A stretch of 64,000 nt of DNA from Albula goreensis (Eukaryota > Chordata > Actinopteri > Albuliformes > Albulidae). Each line of letters opens with the position of its first letter. The stretch's first letter is position 1. The stretch lies in contig CM040745.1 of assembly GCA_022829145.1 (NCBI GenBank), forward strand, positions 42,198,144 to 42,262,143, written 5' to 3'. The notes under the pieces were generated by a model. The model made no database searches, was not told the origin of the DNA, and was given only the letters and a program-made list of their open reading frames with translations. A program made the translations under genes and the position numbers. Positions 1 through 13,172 of the stretch are shown here, piece by piece.

Positions 1-604
1 GTAAATAAATGTCACCATCTGCACCTATACCTGCAATCCTCATCCTTTGAGTCCTCCACCCTCGGTACATCCCTGTCACACCCTGCCTTCTCTGTCCTGC
101 AAGAGGCCAGCTCTGAAAGGCAACACCAAAACTGTGGAATTCAGCCCTCAGCACCCAAGGAAATATACTGTCCACGTGCAAGAAATGCATGACAACCCCA
201 GCCAGACACAGGTTAAGAAACTGTCAAAGCACTAAACAGCATACTGTGGAAGAACACTAATTGGGCCATGGCCACCAAAGTAATTTTCCTACATACATTA
301 CACAAGACATTAATTTGGAGCATATTTATGGACAGTTTATCTAGTTAACTAAAAGGGAAAATAAAAAGAAAAACTCACACCACTATGACATATCTTTGAT
401 TATGTCCCTGTATTATTTCATTGACAGTTCTGTCTCTCCCCAGGTGACTTCTGACCAGAGGGAAAAGAGGGCGAGTCAGGTAAGACAGTCACCATTAGGG
501 TCTTTATCCTGGGAAAAATGTCCCCCCCTTTCATTCTTCCCTCTATACTTTTGGTTTCATTTTTTACAGCGTGGTGGCGGCAGAAGCGTCTTGTGGTCTG
601 GAAA
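1..604. other. Non-coding flank, nothing recognised
   Basis: Short open frames only. I see no exon, RNA gene or repeat that I can name. The stretch ends where the left LTR of the Gypsy element begins with TGTCAGGAG. Confidence 0.5.
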
Positions 605-1920
605 TGTCAGGAGTCACACCAGCGCCTCCCAATGACCCTCCCACACAGGTACTGGGACCCACCCACACAAACAACCAAAACACAGGGAGTCAGGTAGCAG
701 AGACTTTATTAAGTTTGTTTTAAAAACAGCAAAACTCATGCTCGGGCAGCCACCCACTTTGACCTCCCCTTCCCCTTTCCAACTCCCCCCTCTCACTGCT
801 AGCCCCTACTGGCTGGCCCTGTGTCACGTGGGGGAACTCCCGGGAGAGGGACTTCCCTACACCTACACCACAGTCCAAACCACAAACCAAGATAACCCTG
901 TGCCCACACTCACTCCACACAGTGTCAAGATTTGGACCCTCTCCTGGGCCTGCCCACACGGCACCAGCCAGCCCCCTCTTGGCCAACACAGGGGGGAGTA
1001 ACGCACACTGGGAGGGAGGTCCACACACTCACACGCATTCACACAAACAAAACTAAGGGTGGGGCGCGACTCGGCCCGCGCCACCAGAAGCCGGGCCTCC
1101 TCCGCGCCCCAAAATAAAAAACAAAACCAAAGAAAACCAGGCAGAGACTGCCGCTCCTCCAGCCTCCAGGAACCGCCGCGACCGCACGCTGGTGGACTCC
1201 CAGTCTTCCGACTCCACTGGGCCTGGGATGGGGAAGGCTAGAGAGGGCGAGGCAAAACACCAGGTCACCCCTCTGTGGACTGGGCAGAGCAAGGACACAC
1301 ACACAAGCTGTTTACTTCTGTGGTTACGTCGCTCTCACCACCGGGGCATGCCCCCACTTGCCTTCTGCCCAGCCCGGGGTAGCTTCGCAGCCCGTCGCCT
1401 TCTCCCTCCTCTAGCGCTGGATATTGGGGTTCCTCCGTCCCTTCCCTCAGTCGGTCGCCGACACGGTTCCAGGCGTGCAGTCCCTGCCTCTCCTTCACCA
1501 CACGCACCCTGAAAAGAAATCCCCCCGTGGGATTTCTTAAAAAGAAAAAAAAAACAAATCCGAAAGAAAGAAATGAAACCAAAACAACAACGAAACCGCC
1601 AGCAAAAATTCAAAATTCAAAAACAATGAAATCAACAACCGAAAAAACGAAACTTCCAAATAAACAAAAATAACCCCGTCTAAAAACCCAGCATACTGCA
1701 GGTTCCTTCCAAGCTGCCCGAGCACGAGCTGCCTCGTCCCCCAATCTCTTATCCTGACTCCCTGCGCGGAGAGAACAAGAGACAGCTGCGCCAGATCACC
1801 AATCAGGCAAAGCAAGGGAGACAACCCACCCCGATCCACATACCGCACGCGTGCCCCCAATCACCAATGAAGAAAAAAAAACTCATCCAAGCGGCGGCAC
1901 GTCAGGCTCACCTCCTGACA
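605..1920 (-). repeat. 3' LTR of the Gypsy element (long form)
   Basis: Begins TGTCAGGAG and ends CTCCTGACA, an inverted terminal pair typical of LTRs. Its first ~225 bp (605-830) and last ~25 bp match the right LTR nearly base for base. The ~1.06 kb between them (about 832-1896) has no counterpart there. The PPT-like run ACTCCCCCCT follows immediately. Confidence 0.85.
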
Positions 1921-2160
1921 ACTCCCCCCTGCTTTACCCGTAGTCGTCCCGACTACGCTTCTTCAATGTACCGGCGCGGGGGTTGCCTTCGTGTTTCACG
2001 TGCACACAACGGAGGGGCACCACTTCCGGCTGCACAGGAGGCTCCGCCGCCTCCCCCTGATGCTGTTCCTCTCGGGATGGACCACATACACCGGCCGATC
2101 CGGCTGCAGCTGGCGGACAACGACAAAAGGACGAGGAGACCATCTCGGGGCCAGCTTACC

Positions 2161-2964
2161 TCACTCCTGGCGCCTGAAGTTCCGCACCAGCACCCGGTCC
2201 CCCGGCAACAACGGCAAGGTCTTCAGCCGCCGATCGTACCTCTCCTTGTCCCGCAGCTGCTGGCGTCGTACAGACTCCAGCACCTTTACATACACCCCAG
2301 ACAAGATACGATGGTGTGCCCGCACCCACCCCTCCATATTCCACTTCCTTGGGGTGGGGGGCACATTCATTGCCAGGTCCACCAGGAGCCGGGCATGCTG
2401 CCCGGTCAGGACGTAGTGTGGGGCGAAGCCGGTGCTGCTGTGCATGGCATTATTATATGCCTGGAGCAGAGCGGGCAGGCGCTCCGGCCACCGGCCCTGT
2501 TCTTCCTCCTGGAGAGACCCTAAGAGAGACAGCAGAGTCTGATTAAACCGTTCGCAGGCCCCATTGCCCTGTGGGTGGTAGGGGGTAGTGTGGATCTTAG
2601 TGCACCCATAGAGCTCACAGAACGACGCTACCAGGGAGGACTCAAAGGCTGCCCCTCAGTCGGAGAGGAGCCGCTCGGGGCATCCCCAGTGCTGCACCAC
2701 CGATCGCCACAAGGCCCTCACCACCGTCTGGGCCGACTGGTCCCGCACGGGCACTGCCCAGCCGTACCTAGAAAACAAGTCAGTGAGGACCAGCAGGTAC
2801 GGATATACATCACCGGGACGCCCCAGCAGCAGATGGTCCATGGCCACCACCTCCAAAGGATAAGAGGTGGAGAGGGGGACAAGGGGGTCCCGTACCTCCG
2901 GCCCTGCCTTGGCCACCACACACTGCCCGCACTCGTCGGTCCACCGCCGGATGTCGTTCCCCAA
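2161..2964 (-). pseudogene. Gypsy integrase (pol C-terminal part), broken
   Basis: Two open pieces, 2656-2964 and 2161-2445. The first has the zinc-finger half (CGQC) and the catalytic-core start (LEVVAMDHLL, LTDLFSRYGW) and stops at SD. The second carries the end of the core and the C-terminal part (STGFAPHYVLTGQHARL; DRVLVRNF). A TGA immediately after the second catalytic aspartate (LLSD) and a frame change separate them. Integrase would join element DNA to the host; this copy is not functional. Confidence 0.85.
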
Positions 2965-3109
2965 CCCGGCCAGTAGAACCGCCGACGCAGGACAGCCTCC
3001 ACCTTATTGGCACCCAGATGGCCCAAGGCCTGATGGTACCGCTGCCAGACGCCCCGCGCCACCCTCCGGGGCACCAGTACCTGCAGCAGCGGCCCATCCT
3101 CCAGGGGAT

Positions 3110-3811
3110 CTAACACCCAGCGGTACAGGACACCCCCTTCAACATGCAAACACTCCCACTCCCTCCACCACCTACCCTCTTCTGGGGGGGCCAGCCTCCT
3201 CTCCTCCCGCCGAGGGGGCTCCCCCGCCGCACGGGCTCCGCCAGGGCCCGCAGATGGTCATCCTCCCGCTGCAGAGCCGCCCAGTCCCAGGCATCCTCCA
3301 CTGCTGGGCCGCTGGACACCTGACCCACCTCCACAACCCCTGGGCCCTCGGGCAGCTGGGATAGCGAATCAGCATTAGCGTTGCGGGCCCCTGGCCGGTA
3401 CTTGATTTCCAGGTCAAAGCTTGCCAGCTGACCCACCCACCACTGCTCTGTCGCCCCCAGCCACGCCATGGACAGATGTACCAGGGGATTGTGGTCAGTG
3501 TAGGCCGTGACTTTTACGCCCCAGAGGTAATCCTTAAACTTCTCTGTCACGGCCCATTTCAGGGCCAGCAGCTCCAGCTTGAAGGCGCTGTAGTTCTGGT
3601 CATTCCTCTCACCGGGGTGCAGGCTCCGACTGGCATACGCAATCACCCTCTCCTTTCCGCCCTGCACCTGGGACAGGACGGCCCCCAGCCCCTCCATACT
3701 CGCATCTGTGTAAAGACGGAAAGGAAGGGAAAAGTCTGCATACGCGAGCACGGGCGCAGAGAGCAGGGCTGCCTTCAACCCCTCAAAGGCACGCTGACAC
3801 TCTATGCCCAC
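3110..3811 (-). pseudogene. Gypsy RNase H plus connection to integrase
   Basis: A 233-residue open frame beginning in the RT connection. RNase H-type motifs are visible: YTDASMEGLGAVLSQ (first catalytic Asp), YSAFKLELLALKWAV (catalytic Glu) and AYTDHNPLVHL (next Asp). It ends with ARNANADSLSQLP, the usual Ty3/Gypsy linker before integrase, then runs off frame at about 3180. An overlapping frame (2718-3149) continues with the integrase N-terminal residues (LGHLGANKV). It belongs with the RT fragment directly upstream. Confidence 0.85.
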
Positions 3812-4263
3812 TCCACCCGCCGCGTGCTCTTACCCCCGGCCGCGGTCCCCTCCAGCAACCGGTGCAGGGGAGCCGCGATCTTAGCGAAGGCGGGGATGAA
3901 CCGTCGATAGTAGCCGGCAAACCCGAGAAAGGCCCTCACCTGCCGTACCGTCTCAGGAGCCGGCCAGTCCCTGACCGCATCCGTCTTGTCCGGGTCCATA
4001 GCCACCCCCGCGGATCTCACCACATGCCCCAGGTACCGCACTTCCTTCCGGAAGAGTCGGCACTTCTGGGGCTGGAGCTTCAGCCCGTACTGGCTCAGCC
4101 GCTCAAACACCGCCTCCAGGTGATGCAGATGGCTGGAGAAGTCTGGGGAAAGAACCACGATATCATCCAAATAAATTAGAATGGAATCATTTACCAGGTC
4201 CCCCAGACACCTCTGCATCAGCCGCTGGAAGGTCGCTGGAGCATTGCATAAGCCAAAAGGCAT
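3802..4263 (-). pseudogene. Gypsy reverse transcriptase, palm and thumb
   Basis: Open frame starting MPFGLCNAPATFQRLM, with the catalytic motif YLDDIVV near 4165 and the thumb motif FLGFAGYYRRFIP. These are the standard Ty3/Gypsy RT blocks C-E. It is cut off from the RT fingers fragment by a TAG at about 4266 and an additional frame change near 4360. Confidence 0.88.
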
Positions 4264-4358
4264 CCGCTAAAACTGGAAGATACCAAGGGGCGTGGCAAAG
4301 GCGGTCTTCTCACGGTCCCGCGGGTCCACTGCCACCTGCCAATACCCGCTCGCCAGAT

Positions 4359-5108
4359 CTAAGCACACTTCATCCCCGTGAGTGATTCCTCAATCCGGGG
4401 GAGCAGGTAGGCATCCTTGTGGGTGACCGCGTTGAGGCGGCGGTAGTCCACGCAGAACCGCCAGGCACCATCCTTCTTCCGGACCAGGACCATGGGCGCG
4501 GCCCAGGGACTCGAGCTCTCAGTGATCACCCTGCCCTCCAGCATCCCCTGCACCAAGGACCGCAGCTCCGGGTACAGACCTGGGGGAAGAGGGTGATATC
4601 GTTCACAACAGGGGGGAGCATTACCGGTAGGTATCTGATGGTAAATTACCTCGGTGCGGCCAAAGTCCTCCTCATGTGCCACGAACACCCCAGCCCACCA
4701 CTCCAGCAGGTCCCAAGCCCGGCCCTGTTGTTCTGAGGTGAGGCCCTCCAGCTCTGGAGGAGACAGAGGATTCCCCTCCCCTAAGGGTGCCTGCGTGGTG
4801 CATACATCCACCTCTACCTCCCCCGGGCGGGGGGTCCGCAGCACCAGGTCAAGGCCACCCTGTATCTGCGAGGGGAGAATGCGGGACACCGTGGCCAGGG
4901 GCCGCCACCAGGGCAAGGAGAGAGGGTAGGGGTGCACGTTAATCAAGTGGAGGGGGACCTTCCCCCCGCACACAAACCACAGCCCGGCCCACCTGCCACT
5001 CTCCTCCATCCCCCACCCCCTCCAATAGACAAACCTCCCCGTCCACCTTCTCCCAACCTTCCACAGGGAGCCATTGGAGGACCTCTGAGCACGCCGGGAC
5101 CTCTGCAT
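4359..5108 (-). pseudogene. Gypsy reverse transcriptase, fingers region
   Basis: A 249-residue open frame. Its end carries RT blocks: VITESSSPWAAPMVLVRKKD, then WRFCVDYRRLNAVT and LPRIEESLTGM. The earlier part is the protease-RT linker (EHEEDFG-like 'VAHEEDFGRTEVIYHQI'). It ends in a frame break just before the first catalytic aspartate block. It overlaps the protease frame (4939-5640) in another frame, a sign of at least one indel. Confidence 0.85.
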
Positions 5109-5640
5109 CCGCCTTCCGGGTCAGTCGGACCACCCCCTCCAAGGGAGTGGCCGCCTGGGCCCCGACCCGGCGGCAAACCGCGAAGGCTCGTTCCCACACC
5201 CAGCGCGCTCGACCCTGGTGGGAGACAGAGAAAATCAGTGAGCCAGGCTGCACACCCCTAACCACCTCCTCCCAGCAGTGGGCGATCACATTCATGCCTA
5301 AGACCGCAGTGTCTGCCCCCAGACACTGGTCTTGAACAATGATCGCCCCTTTTCCCGGCACCTTTACGCCCTCAACCACAAAATCCATCACAACATACCC
5401 CACGAATGGAATATCCAACCCGTTGGCCGCCCGAAGGGTCAGCCACTGAAGGTTGGAGGTGTCCCGCACTGGCAGATCTCCGTACCGTTGCCGAAAAAAA
5501 CCCTCGCTAAACAGGGTAACCTGCAAGCCCGTATCCAGGGTGCACGGCACTTTTACCCCCCCTGCTTCCACCACCACCTCAGGGCATACCCCCAGGATGT
5601 CTTCCCAAGGCGGGCTTCCCTCACCTCCCTGCTGTTGCAC
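4939..5640 (-). pseudogene. Gypsy aspartic protease domain
   Basis: A 233-residue open frame. Near its start is VPCTLDTGLQVTLFS, a retropepsin active site with the D-T-G triad, and further on AVLGMNVIAHCW, which fits the second conserved (I/L)LG block. The rest (WEKVDGEVCLLEGVGDGG) is the protease-RT spacer of this Gypsy lineage. It lies downstream of the CCHC box, in a different frame. Confidence 0.8.
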
Positions 5641-6663
5641 CCCGCCCTACTGCGGACGGGGTGGGGGTGCAACGGTGGCCGCTGGGGGCAGTCCCGCTGC
5701 ATATGGCCAGCCTGTCCACACTCCGCGCAGACAGGCCGACCTGCAGCGTCCCACTGCAACCGACCCGACCTCCGCCTGGGACCGGTCCCAGCCTGGCCCT
5801 GCCCCTGCAGCGCCCCCTGTCTGGGGGGATGGGGCTCGCGCCAACTGCTGCTGGATCTCATTAATCAGGGTCTTCCCCAGGGTTGCCACCTGGTCCTGGA
5901 GCTCCCGCCGCAGCTCCGCTCGCACCTCCTCTTTCCACCGCTCCACGTCCATTGCCGGCGCTGGAGCCACAGGCGCCCTAGCTGGATCAGAACGAGAAAC
6001 AAAGCAAGCGGCCCCTTCATCCCCTCGCTGCTCCAGCTCCAGTTCCCGGGCCTCCCGGCACACCTCCGAGAAGGTGCTAGCCGGGCGGCGCCTCACCAGC
6101 CGCTGGAGCTCCTGTCTCACGGGGCCCCCTCGCAGGCCCAGGAGGAACTGAACCCGAAGGATCTCGTCATCCACCCTCTCATCCCTTGGCTCCCGGGCCC
6201 GCCACCTCGCATGCAGCTCCCTCAGCCACAAGAGGTATACCTCCAGCGCCTCCTCCACGCTCTGGTGACATTGGAAAAAGCGGGAGCGGGCCACAGCCAG
6301 GGGGACCGGACGACCAAATAGCTGCTCCAAAAGGGCCCACACCAGGGCCACCGTGTTCCGCCGCTCAGCCGGAACTAGCAGCATCTCCCGCCGGGCACGC
6401 CCTTCTAGAGCCCCCACCATGAAGTCCACCTGTTGGACTTCAGTGAGACCCTGTGCCCAGAGCATAGCCTGCATCTGATCCCGCCATTCCTCAAACTTGG
6501 TAGAGCCCTCCTCACCAGAAAACTTGGGGACCCACGGAGCGCACATGAACCAGGGCACAGTCATACTCCCTGCCCCGCCCAATGGCAATCCACGCCCAGC
6601 CCCCCCTGCCCCTCCATGGTGTCCGTGAGCTGGAAAGGTGGGTCCTGCTGAACTACGCCAAAA
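5553..6663 (-). pseudogene. Gypsy gag with CCHC knuckle
   Basis: The gag frame (5647 upward) reads WVPKFSGEEGSTKFEEWRDQM and FFQCHQSVEEALEVYLLWL, a retrotransposon gag capsid pattern, followed by LRGGPVRQELQRLVRRRPAS and a coiled, charged C-terminus. The CCHC knuckle (CAECGQAGHMQRDC, about 5690-5735) lies in a second frame (5553-5861), so a frameshift separates capsid from nucleocapsid. The open frame extends upstream into the LTR without a stop, so I cannot fix the start; the Met of MTVPWFM is a candidate. Confidence 0.8.
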
Positions 6664-6671
6664 ATGAAGGG

Positions 6672-6927
6672 TGTCAGGAGTCACACAAGCGCCTCCCGAT
6701 GACCCTCCCACACAGGTACTGGGACCCACCCGCACAAACAACCAAAACACAGGGAGTCAGGTAGCAGAGACTTTATTAAGTTTGTTTTAAAAACAGCAAA
6801 ACTCATGCTCGGGCAGCCACCCACTTTGACCTCCCCTCCCCCTCCCCCTTTCCAACTCCCCCCTGTCACCGCTAGCCCCTACTGGCTGGCCCTGTGTCAC
6901 GTGGCACGTCAGGCTCACCTCCTGACA
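6672..6927 (-). repeat. 5' LTR of the Gypsy element (short form, 256 bp)
   Basis: Same termini as the left LTR (TGTCAGGAG ... CTCCTGACA), with the middle ~1.06 kb absent; the join lies at the CACGTGGCACGTCAGG region. The internal leader next to it reads, on the minus strand, TTTTTGGCGTAGTTCAG, which could hold the primer-binding site; I cannot assign the tRNA. Confidence 0.85.
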
Positions 6928-7148
6928 TATCCGTGGAGCCATAGGCCAGCTGCAACGGCAACAGGGGGAGTGGGAGCAGTGCTGCAATCACTAGACTGCT
7001 ACGGTGCTTGTGCTAAAAATGAGTATGAGTGGCCGAGGGAGGCTACTGAGTCACCACGATGAGCTAATGACAGAAATAACATGATTAATGAGCCGGCCTT
7101 GGCTACCGATGGCAGTGGTGAATGAGAGATGCTGTACACTCTTGGGTA
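6928..7148. other. Gap after the Gypsy element
   Basis: No gene seen. Ordinary AT-balanced sequence between the LTR and a minisatellite. Confidence 0.4.
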
Positions 7149-7372
7149 TTCGCTTGCCTAGGCTGGCAACCCACTTGACTAGTCTACCAACTCACTCGTC
7201 TAGACTAGCAACCGACCTGCCTGGACTAGTGATCCATCTGTCTAGATTAGCAACCCACTCACCTAAACTAGAAACCCTCCTGCCTGGACTAGCAATCCAT
7301 TTGTCTAGACTAGTAACACACTTGCCTAGATTGTGATCCACCTACTTAGACGAGCAACCCACTCACCTATAC
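7149..7372. repeat. 21-bp minisatellite
   Basis: About ten imperfect copies of a ~21-base unit of the form CTAGACTAGCAACCCACTTG. Because 21 is a multiple of three, a fortuitous open frame (7088-7336) encodes repeats such as LPGLAIHLSRLVTHL. Confidence 0.85.
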
Positions 7373-8415
<1,043 letters not shown>

Positions 8416-8422
8416 AACACAC

Positions 8423-8545
8423 CTCTTTCCGGGCTGTTGGCTGCCCCAGGCAGAACATATTCACTCTGGTCCTCCTCACCCTCAGTCTGAGGAGAGGGTG
8501 TCTCAGAGGGGCTCAAATCGCTCAAATGCACAACTTATAGGTCAT
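8423..8545 (-). pseudogene. erbb3: ERBB3 C-tail exon remnant (a)
   Basis: Minus-strand frame reading PSPQTEGEEDQSEYVLPGAA then NSPERG, followed at once by a GT donor and the CA repeat. EYVLPG resembles a tyrosine docking site of the ERBB3 tail. The upstream border is uncertain. Confidence 0.6.
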
Positions 8546-9789
8546 ATTCACATCACCCAGATCTGAACCTTTTAGGTTATGTTCACATGTTGTTCACATG
8601 TGCCTTTTAGGTCATGTTAACACTTTCCTGTCCTCACTACTAACTGCTTCAAACCACCAGTAGGAACACAGAAGATAGGGTGTACAAAGATATAGGAAAG
8701 GGCTGGCCAAAGCAGCTGAACACATCTGATGCAAGTGAGCAACAGAGCAAACATTTGGTAAGGTAAATATATTTAGTTTTTGCAAACCCATCATTGGTCT
8801 ACTATGCAATGTTAGTTTAAACTTACTAGAACCAATCAGGAATCCTATCTCACAAACTGACTAACTTCCCTTTTCAAATGCTAAGGGGAGCGCTGGGGGA
8901 GAATATCTGGAATGTAGACTGAACTGGGCCAGACCTGCCGGGAGCTCTCTCCAGGTGTCATGAGCAGATATCCTGCTCAGCCCAGCTGAGCCTGAGGAGG
9001 GAGAGCCAGGATACAAAGGAGAGAGAAATCAAAGTCAGATTCCGTAAACTGCCAGAGACAAATATAGCACAGAAATCAGACAGAGGGAAAAAAGGCAGAC
9101 CTTTCATTTGTACAGACAAAGCATTGGTCTTGAGATAATTATGGCCATGAAAATAGTCAGACAAAATAAAGTTTACATTAAAACTTATATACTAAAGAAA
9201 TACATTTGCTATTTTCAGTTGGTGGTACTTTGTCATTTGTGCATAGAAAGCAAAACTGGAAATATTTCTGAATTTATTTCAAATTGAATATAATTATTTA
9301 TCACATGGTACAAAATATTAACAACATCTTATTTCCTTCAAATTGTGTAAATATTTGGGAATATACAATTGCTATATAATTTGTTTTGGACTTTATTAAG
9401 AGACATTTTCATGCTTTTTGGAATACATTAAAACTGACTAAAACTAATTAGCTCTCAGTCATTTCAGTTACAGAAGCTAATGCTGATGTACTTCTCAACA
9501 ATAATTGGAATATGAAATAAATAAAGACAGAGATAAGACCTACCCACCCCCACCCCTCAAATTCATTACATGATAAAATACCTGCCTGTATATATTATAT
9601 ATTATATGTTTGAGGGGTTTAAGCATTTTTGTTCAGGATTAAGAGAGCATTAAATGAGGGAGTTAACATTGAAAACTGCTTCATTCATTGACATTTTTTT
9701 ATTCCATTCTTCTATTTTATAGAGGAAGCATAGAGAGTAGATTTAACTTCTATTCTTCTTTGTGGTACTGATTGGCATGACAGCCTTAC

Positions 9790-9990
9790 CCTTTGGGAGT
9801 CATGGCACAAGTGACTTTGGCTCCTGGATGAGTACAGAGAAGGGGAGTCCATGTCATCATCCAATCCATCCCCACCCTGGTCCTCCAGCCCCGCCATTAA
9901 ATAAATCACCTCCTCTCTCAGCGGCTGAGTCTCGTCTGGGGTGCCCTGTGATTGGTTACTGTGCACCTGAAGTAGAAGAGGGCAGCCAAT
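9790..9990 (-). pseudogene. Possible ERBB3 C-tail exon remnant (b)
   Basis: Minus-strand open frame with acidic and Ser/Tyr-rich text: EEVIYLMAGLEDQGGDGL, then DSPSLYSSRSQSHL. Position and composition suit an ERBB3 tail exon between the last kinase exon and the EYVLPG exon, but I cannot align it with certainty. Confidence 0.4.
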
Positions 9991-10793
9991 CAGGGCTTCA
10001 ACCAAAATGTCATCATTTCTTCATCTGACACGTGTTTTCCTCTCTTGTAATTCCCAATTTCATCATCTTTAAGGTGGTCTTTCTGCAGCGTCTTCATCAG
10101 TGGGAGTGTGCAGACAAGCAGCCATGTTTTTCAAACATGTGGTTGTGCTCAGTCTGCAGCCCATACACTGAGCTGCACAGTTATTGTAAGGAGACAAAGA
10201 GGATTGCTAATCACAGTGAAATATGGCCATGTCACTAGTGAAATTCCTCCATTCTAGGGTGATGCTGAGGGCTGCTGGCCATGGTCTGAATCCATACATT
10301 TTAACATGGAGGGCTTAACCACAACAGAAGCCTCCATCACAGAAGCCTTTTCCCCAAACTGAGCTCTCCCAAACTTGTTAGTGCCTCCAGCAAACCTCTC
10401 CTGCCAACTCAGGAGGAAGCCGTGATCATGTGATTCCTCCATACCACATGACAACTAATCCTCAGTTCTTTCTATGCTGCACACACATCAGTAATTACAT
10501 CCTGCCTATGTCATCGGAGGAAAGGCAGCATGTACTCAGTTCCTAAGGCCCATTCAATCAGGATTTGCCACAACACTAACAATCTTAACCAGCTCAGCCC
10601 CAGTCATTCCCTGAGGGTGGGCCTACTGATCCCCAGTGCAAACCTCAATAGCCATAGCAGGTAACTGCTCGGTCAGTACTCATGGCTTAATGCCTGTTTC
10701 CTGAGCGCTTGTCTTATCGCATTAGCCTCCCGGAGGACCCACATTGCCTTTCTGCACCAAATAGTTTTCACATGGTTTAACAGAGAGGCTCAC

Positions 10794-10900
10794 CTCCCTG
10801 CGCTTCATTACTAGGAAGCGGGGTGGGTCTATCGCCATTCCAGAAAATTCATTGATGAGCTATTTGAAGGTTGGCCAGACATTCTCGTCAATCATCCAGC
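10794..10900 (-). pseudogene. erbb3: ERBB3 kinase exon with in-frame TAG (WMIDEN exon)
   Basis: Acceptor AG at 10901-10902 and donor GTGAGC at 10793 downward. The text reads GWMIDENVWPTFK, a TAG (10860-10862), then LINEFSGMAIDPPRFLVMKR. The TAG replaces the glutamate codon expected after PTFK. This is the end of the kinase C-lobe. Confidence 0.85.
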
Positions 10901-11031
10901 CTACCAATAAAAACAGTTGTTGCTGTGAGAAGCTTGGAAATGTTAAACTGTATATATGTAAACCACAGTGCATCCAGATATAATTTATTAATGTCAATGT
11001 GCAAAAAAAAGGGAATTTGAGGGAGACTCAC

Positions 11032-11171
11032 ACCGTGACCATGTAGACGTCTATGGTACAGATTTGGGGCTGGGACAAGCCCTCCCCCTTCTCCAGCAGG
11101 TCTGGCACTTCCTGGGGGTGCATGGCTGCATAGGGTCCCCCCAAATGACATCATCTCCCAAACTGTCACAC
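11032..11171 (-). pseudogene. erbb3: ERBB3 kinase exon with frameshift (WEMMSFG exon)
   Basis: Acceptor CCCACAG before 11171 and donor GTGAGT below 11032. It begins [11 protein letters not shown] and then changes frame within a G-run near 11140. The second frame continues with [19 protein letters not shown] and [12 protein letters not shown]. Two bases appear to be missing. A G-run collapse in assembly is a possible alternative explanation for this one lesion. Confidence 0.85.
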
Positions 11172-11335
11172 CTGTGGGGTGTGGTTTACAAATGAGCAGG
11201 TTAATTAAGATTGACTAAATTCAAACCATGAGCCAATGGGAGGTAAACGTATTACGTATACATTAAAATTGGTTGAAGTACCACTTTTAAAAGACTTAAC
11301 CACTGCATTTTCAAATAAATACACAGATGCTTTCT

Positions 11336-11480
11336 CTCTCTTCCTCTCTTGAGCAGCCGCTGGGGGTCCAGGCTGTCCCTTTGGTGCCTGATGTGCTACA
11401 GCAAGGACCCCTGGGGGCTGAGCTGGGTGACCAGCTGCAGGCAGGGACCTGGACAGATGCCAAAGAGCCTGACGATGTAG
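11336..11480 (-). pseudogene. erbb3: ERBB3 kinase exon with in-frame TAG (HIVRL exon)
   Basis: Reads IVRLFGICPGPCLQLVTQLS, QGSLL, then TAG (11396-11398), then HIRHQRDSLDPQRLL. The TAG stands where glutamine (CAG) is expected. The acceptor side runs directly into a TG-rich low-complexity tract and I cannot find a good AG; the donor side is also eroded. Confidence 0.85.
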
Positions 11481-11662
11481 TGTGCGTATGTATGTGGTGT
11501 AAATGTGTCTATGTATGTGGTGTAGTGTGTGTCTGAGTGTGGTGGAATGTGTGTGTATGTGTGTGGTGTAAGTGTGTGTATGTATGTGCTGTAAATGAGT
11601 GTCTGTGTGTGTGTGTGTGTGTGTATGTGTGTGGTGGCAGTGTGTGTCTGTGTGTGTGTGCG
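11481..11662. repeat. Degenerate TG/GTAT-rich tract
   Basis: Irregular (TG)n with TATG and GGTGTA interruptions, filling the former intron between two kinase exon remnants. Confidence 0.8.
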
Positions 11663-11672
11663 TGAGCCTTAC

Positions 11673-11720
11673 ATCAGTGATCTCAGTGAAGGTCTGGCCT
11701 GAGACCAGGAGATTAACCAG
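11673..11720 (-). pseudogene. erbb3: ERBB3 kinase exon remnant (SGQTFTEITD)
   Basis: A short match to the kinase N-lobe: SGQTFTEITD followed by donor GTAAGG at 11672 downward. The upstream half of the exon is not recognisable. Confidence 0.55.
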
Positions 11721-12715
<995 letters not shown>

Positions 12716-12718
12716 CCC

Positions 12719-12895
12719 CCCTCTACAGGTATCTCCTCATGGCTCTTTTGCGGCGGATGGCCAGGCCTCGGTGGTACAGCATACTGAGGACAAACATGGC
12801 GAAACACACGACCATGCTCGCCAGCACACCCAGAACAATCCCTGTGGTTTTCACACTGTACAAGGAGACACGGGAAGTGTTGGGATACAGTTTTT
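12719..12895 (-). pseudogene. erbb3: ERBB3 transmembrane/juxtamembrane exon with TAG
   Basis: The minus strand encodes TTGIVLGVLASMVVCFAMFV, a hydrophobic membrane span, then the basic juxtamembrane stretch IRRKRAMRRYL and a TAG (12723-12725) where the family has glutamate, then RGE. The upstream residues (YPNTSRVSLYS) would be the membrane-proximal end of the ectodomain. The acceptor site is uncertain. Confidence 0.88.
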
Positions 12896-12980
12896 GGAGA
12901 CTGGCACTGTGTTTGAGAGTGTGTATTGGAATTACAAAGGAATGTTGCTGCATCCGACCAGGGCCAAATGGCGCCTCCTG

Positions 12981-13172
12981 TTAACGACCTGGTATCTGCC
13001 ATCTGCGGAACTTAGGGTTCCCCATTACCATATCTGAGCGATCACATGCAAATGTATCTACCTTAAACTGTATAAATGTTTTCCACTCATTGTAATCATT
13101 GAACATTTGCTCCATGCTTGTGTTCCCACGGCCGGCTGTGTAAGTAAAGTACCTGTCTTCAACTGTGAACAT
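12981..13172 (-). other. Unrecognised 63-codon open frame
   Basis: Text such as YNEWKTFIQFKVDTFACDR is not low complexity, but I do not recognise a family and see no splice borders. It lies in the interval where an ectodomain exon of ERBB3 is missing. Confidence 0.2.

Larger units (their letters stand above)
605..6927 (-). mobile_element. Ty3/Gypsy LTR retrotransposon, full span, decayed
   Basis: Two related LTRs in direct orientation (605-1920 and 6672-6927) enclose about 4.75 kb read on the minus strand in the order gag, CCHC zinc knuckle, aspartic protease, reverse transcriptase, RNase H, integrase. That domain order is the Ty3/Gypsy order. The frame changes several times and has in-frame stops, so the copy cannot make a full polyprotein. 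A purine-rich tract sits beside the 3' LTR (the C-rich run just after 1920 on the plus strand). I found no matching target-site duplication: the outer flanks are GGAAA on the left and TATCC on the right. The internal region is GC-rich compared with the AT-rich host DNA around it. Confidence 0.9.

Noticed and set aside
5332..6321. Long plus-strand frames opposite the Gypsy gag and protease (up to 329 codons)
   Set aside because: They are the antisense of recognisable gag-pol in GC-rich DNA and have no family resemblance of their own.
7149..7372. Possible CRISPR-like array (regular 21-bp repeats)
   Set aside because: There are no unique spacers between repeats, and the genome is animal; it is a minisatellite.
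12981..13172. Possible missing ERBB3 ectodomain exon
   Set aside because: The frame has too few cysteines and no splice borders that fit the cysteine-rich exons expected there.
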